Assembly (NCBI GenBank): GCA_030762175.1
Contig: CM060834.1
Location: 30,818,501 to 30,882,500 of the forward strand
Direction of reading: 5' to 3'
Length of the DNA stretch: 64,000 bases
From: Metallyticus violacea
Lineage: Eukaryota > Arthropoda > Insecta > Mantodea > Metallyticidae
The position numbers were made by a program, and so were the translations under genes. Below are positions 61,878 through 64,000 of the stretch, one piece after another; positions within the stretch are counted from its first letter, which is position 1, and every line of letters begins with the position of its first letter. The notes below the pieces were generated by a model. The model did not search any database. It saw only the letters and a list, made by a program, of their open reading frames with translations, and had not been told where the DNA came from.

Positions 61878-62983
61878 ACGTATTCTTCAAGTCCATGTTC
61901 TTACTTGTATATGTTCTTTATCCATTTGTGACTTAATGCCTTATCCTTGTACACATGATATTACAAGTCATTATTTATATAACACACGTTATTATAAATA
62001 GTAATTTGAGGTCTGTAGTGGAAGATTCGCCTTGTACCATCTCGTACAACATCAAACTACCCAGTAATGAGGATGCTTATATCACAACATTCAGCTAATA
62101 TCCCTGAATAACTTCCAGAACATTTTCGCTTGCATTGACTACTTATAAATATAAATTGACATATTTACAAGTATATTTGTATATGGAGAGTTATCATACT
62201 AGTAGGAAATTTGTAAATTATAAACGGAAGAAAAAAAAAGAAATGCCCGATACCTCAAAAATGATAATGAATATTTTTGATAAACTGGAACACATATAGG
62301 CCTAAGTGGAACAGTTCCCCAAGTGATAAATGTTTCCCCTTGCTGAGAGATTAATAAGAAGCAGCAATGAAGCAGTTTAATACACGACGTACTATAAACT
62401 CTGCATGAACCTAATACCTTGTGACATGTTTGTCACGAAGTACAGATGCAATATCCAAATATGATGTACGCCTGTTCTAGCGATCATGAAACGTCGATAA
62501 TTTGACGTGTGGCATGGTGATAATCTAAATGATGATGGTGAGATTACAGCTGTCTCTGAACGACATGATGAAGCTGGCGCAAGAGATAAGGTGCCATGGC
62601 AATATTTCTTCCTCCATCATTATGCTTGGGCACCCAAAATTGTATTAAGCCTGATGTTATTCGCAACACGGTGGAGAATGTATATTTGGAAAACTCAGTA
62701 ACGAGGTAATTGAGACTTTTTAACGTACCTGCAATTTAGAAATTATTTATATCAGGACTTGGAGACGTTAAAAACAAACTACCAGTATATTCGAATTCGA
62801 GGCAGTAGTGTTAAGCACTAAGTTTTAAACATAAAATTGTGTAAATGATAACTGAAGGTGCTAATATCGGGTTAATGGAGGATGCTCATCTCAAATCTAG
62901 ACTCGTTCTATAAAGTAAAGAATTCAGGGAATGCCTAGTCTTAAAAGAAGTGTACAAATTTTAAAATATTATTGTGGTGCTTC
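61878..62983. other. Non-coding stretch, nothing recognised
   Basis: AT-rich. A 64-codon frame at 62507-62701 has no family signature. Confidence 0.45.
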
Positions 62984-63240
62984 TCGAGTCGGCCTCGTGG
63001 GTCTAGAGCAAACGCGCACCTTTCTGGAGTAAGGTTCGTGAACTCAAACCCGGAAGACGTTGATAGGTTTATGATACTCAAAAACTTGAGCTAAGTCTTG
63101 CGGGAGGGAATTTATAGCAGTAGTTTTACGGCACGTTAAAGAACTCCATACAAAATTATTAGCCATTTCATGTCCAGGTAATCGCTTAACACTTGATGAG
63201 CGCTCGATAAATTTGAATGGCTCTTATGGTCTCAGGAGCC
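62984..63240 (+). mobile_element. tRNA-derived SINE (family B), probable
   Basis: A tRNA-like head with a box A-like GTCGGCCTCGTGGGTCTAGAGC and a box B-like GGTTCGTGAACTCAAACCC about 40 bp on, followed by a body with GCGGGAGGGAATT and TTTTACGGCACGTTAAAGAA (parts) and ACACTTGATGAGCGCTC. A 3' fragment of the same family lies at 19625-19745. Confidence 0.6.
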
Positions 63241-63404
63241 GGATGGTGAGACTATTCAAGTTAATACTGAAGAATAATGCTCTCCCGTACTAAATTTTAA
63301 GTACATGCTATAGTTGCAGGAGTTGGAAAATAAATATATCATTAATACTCTAGAAGTATCCAATCTCCTGATGTTTATGTGACTGGACTGCCATGCACTG
63401 AATG

Positions 63405-63673
63405 CACCGCACAATTTTCCGAGATCGTTAAGGTGCGGACTCATGAGCGGAATGTCTGGGGTTCGAAACCCACCATGACCGACTTTCCTCAGAGTTTTTT
63501 TCCAGGTTCTCCTCAGTCCTCATAAAAGGCAAATGCCGGGGAGGTACCCTAAACTTAGGCTTGGAACGCATCTTTCCTTTAAAAAAATCTTTTCCTGGTT
63601 CATTATTTCATCTCATGTATCATCAGTGTCCACCGCCTGTAGTGTCTCAGCAGTAAAAACGGGCGTTAAACAC
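63405..63673 (+). mobile_element. tRNA-derived SINE (family A), copy with worn 5' end
   Basis: Box A has decayed to TTCCGAGATCGTTAAGG. The anticodon-side word GGACTCATGAGCGGAATG and box B GGTTCGAAACCC remain. Body and 3' part are typical (TCCTCAGTCCTCATAAAAGG, GCAAATGCCGGGGAGGTACC, ATCAGTGTCCACCGCC, ACGGGCGTTAAACAC). Confidence 0.92.
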
Positions 63674-64000
63674 AGAATGCGTCTTTTGTTTATTTATTTT
63701 ATGTCCCCAGTGCTTTCGGTTTGAATCATTAGTGTTGTGTTGATCAGCCATAATGCCAGAGCTTTCAAAGAGCGCAATTTGTAGATGTTGGTGTATCAGA
63801 AACATTGTTTGCAAAGTTAGTAGAGGAATCAAGGGTTACTTTATGTACCGTCATGATAGCATATAACGAGCATAACAGTGGCTTCTGCCACTGAAGAAAC
63901 TCAGGTCAACATGAAGGAGGACTGTTGCCTCTCAGAAAAAGGCAATGACTGATGGCTGATGATGAGCACAGGATCTAGAGAACTAAAAATAGAGCTTAGG
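63674..64000. other. Non-coding stretch to window end, nothing recognised
   Basis: No gene, RNA or repeat recognised. TGGCTTCTGCCA near 63880 is a short palindrome. Confidence 0.45.

Overview
The window is AT-rich, intron-poor-looking animal DNA with almost no coding capacity: most of its recognisable content is decayed transposons, SINEs, LINE tails and microsatellites. The transposon mix (several mariner-like elements of the type whose N-terminus Pfam calls DUF4817, Tc1-like, Mutator-like and PIF/Harbinger remnants, RTE-type LINE tails, tRNA-derived SINEs) and one exon of a Dscam-type neuronal/immune adhesion gene point to an insect with a large, repeat-filled genome. A cockroach or termite (Blattodea) is my best guess, from general recollection of such repeats, not from a search. 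There are no bacterial-type genes, operons, CRISPR arrays or rRNA genes.

The single confident host coding feature is a 187-bp exon at 59464-59650 on the minus strand. It encodes the start of the mature protein and the first half of Ig domain 1 of a Dscam-like cell adhesion molecule, with good splice sites on both sides. I find no other Dscam exon, so 1-59463 is probably one very long intron (or part of it) downstream of this exon, and 59651-64000 the intron upstream of it.

Layout: 1-576 truncated mariner; 1505-2779 two unrelated repeats, each of which recurs at 55-57.7 kb in the same order; 7775-8444 a 670-bp mariner-type element with about 190-bp inverted arms and TA target sites; 12296-14149 a DUF4817-type mariner broken by a SINE; 14345-15778 two SINEs and a hAT-like MITE; 19815-20933 a second, longer copy of the first mariner; 22690-24050 a Mutator-like transposase pseudogene; 28947-30000 a SINE and an RTE LINE tail; 32900-33650 a Tc1-like remnant; 34572-34990 a 139-bp tandem repeat; 36071-36557 a direct repeat; 38210-38488 a SINE; 44215-44850 another DUF4817-type remnant next to a long palindrome and microsatellites; 46371-47045 a probable LINE 3' end; 49060-49360 a second SINE family; 52074-52722 a deletion-derived mariner with intact ends; 53230-53610 an RTE LINE tail; 54130-54447 a PIF/Harbinger remnant; 54704-57655 SINE and repeats; 60985-61877 a mariner remnant; 62984-63673 two SINEs.

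No genes here act together as a pathway. All transposase copies carry stops, frameshifts or lost catalytic residues and none looks active. I found no convincing undescribed functional system. The most interesting structure is the history of insertion: nested elements, paired repeats, non-autonomous mariner derivatives and a tRNA-derived SINE family with seven copies.
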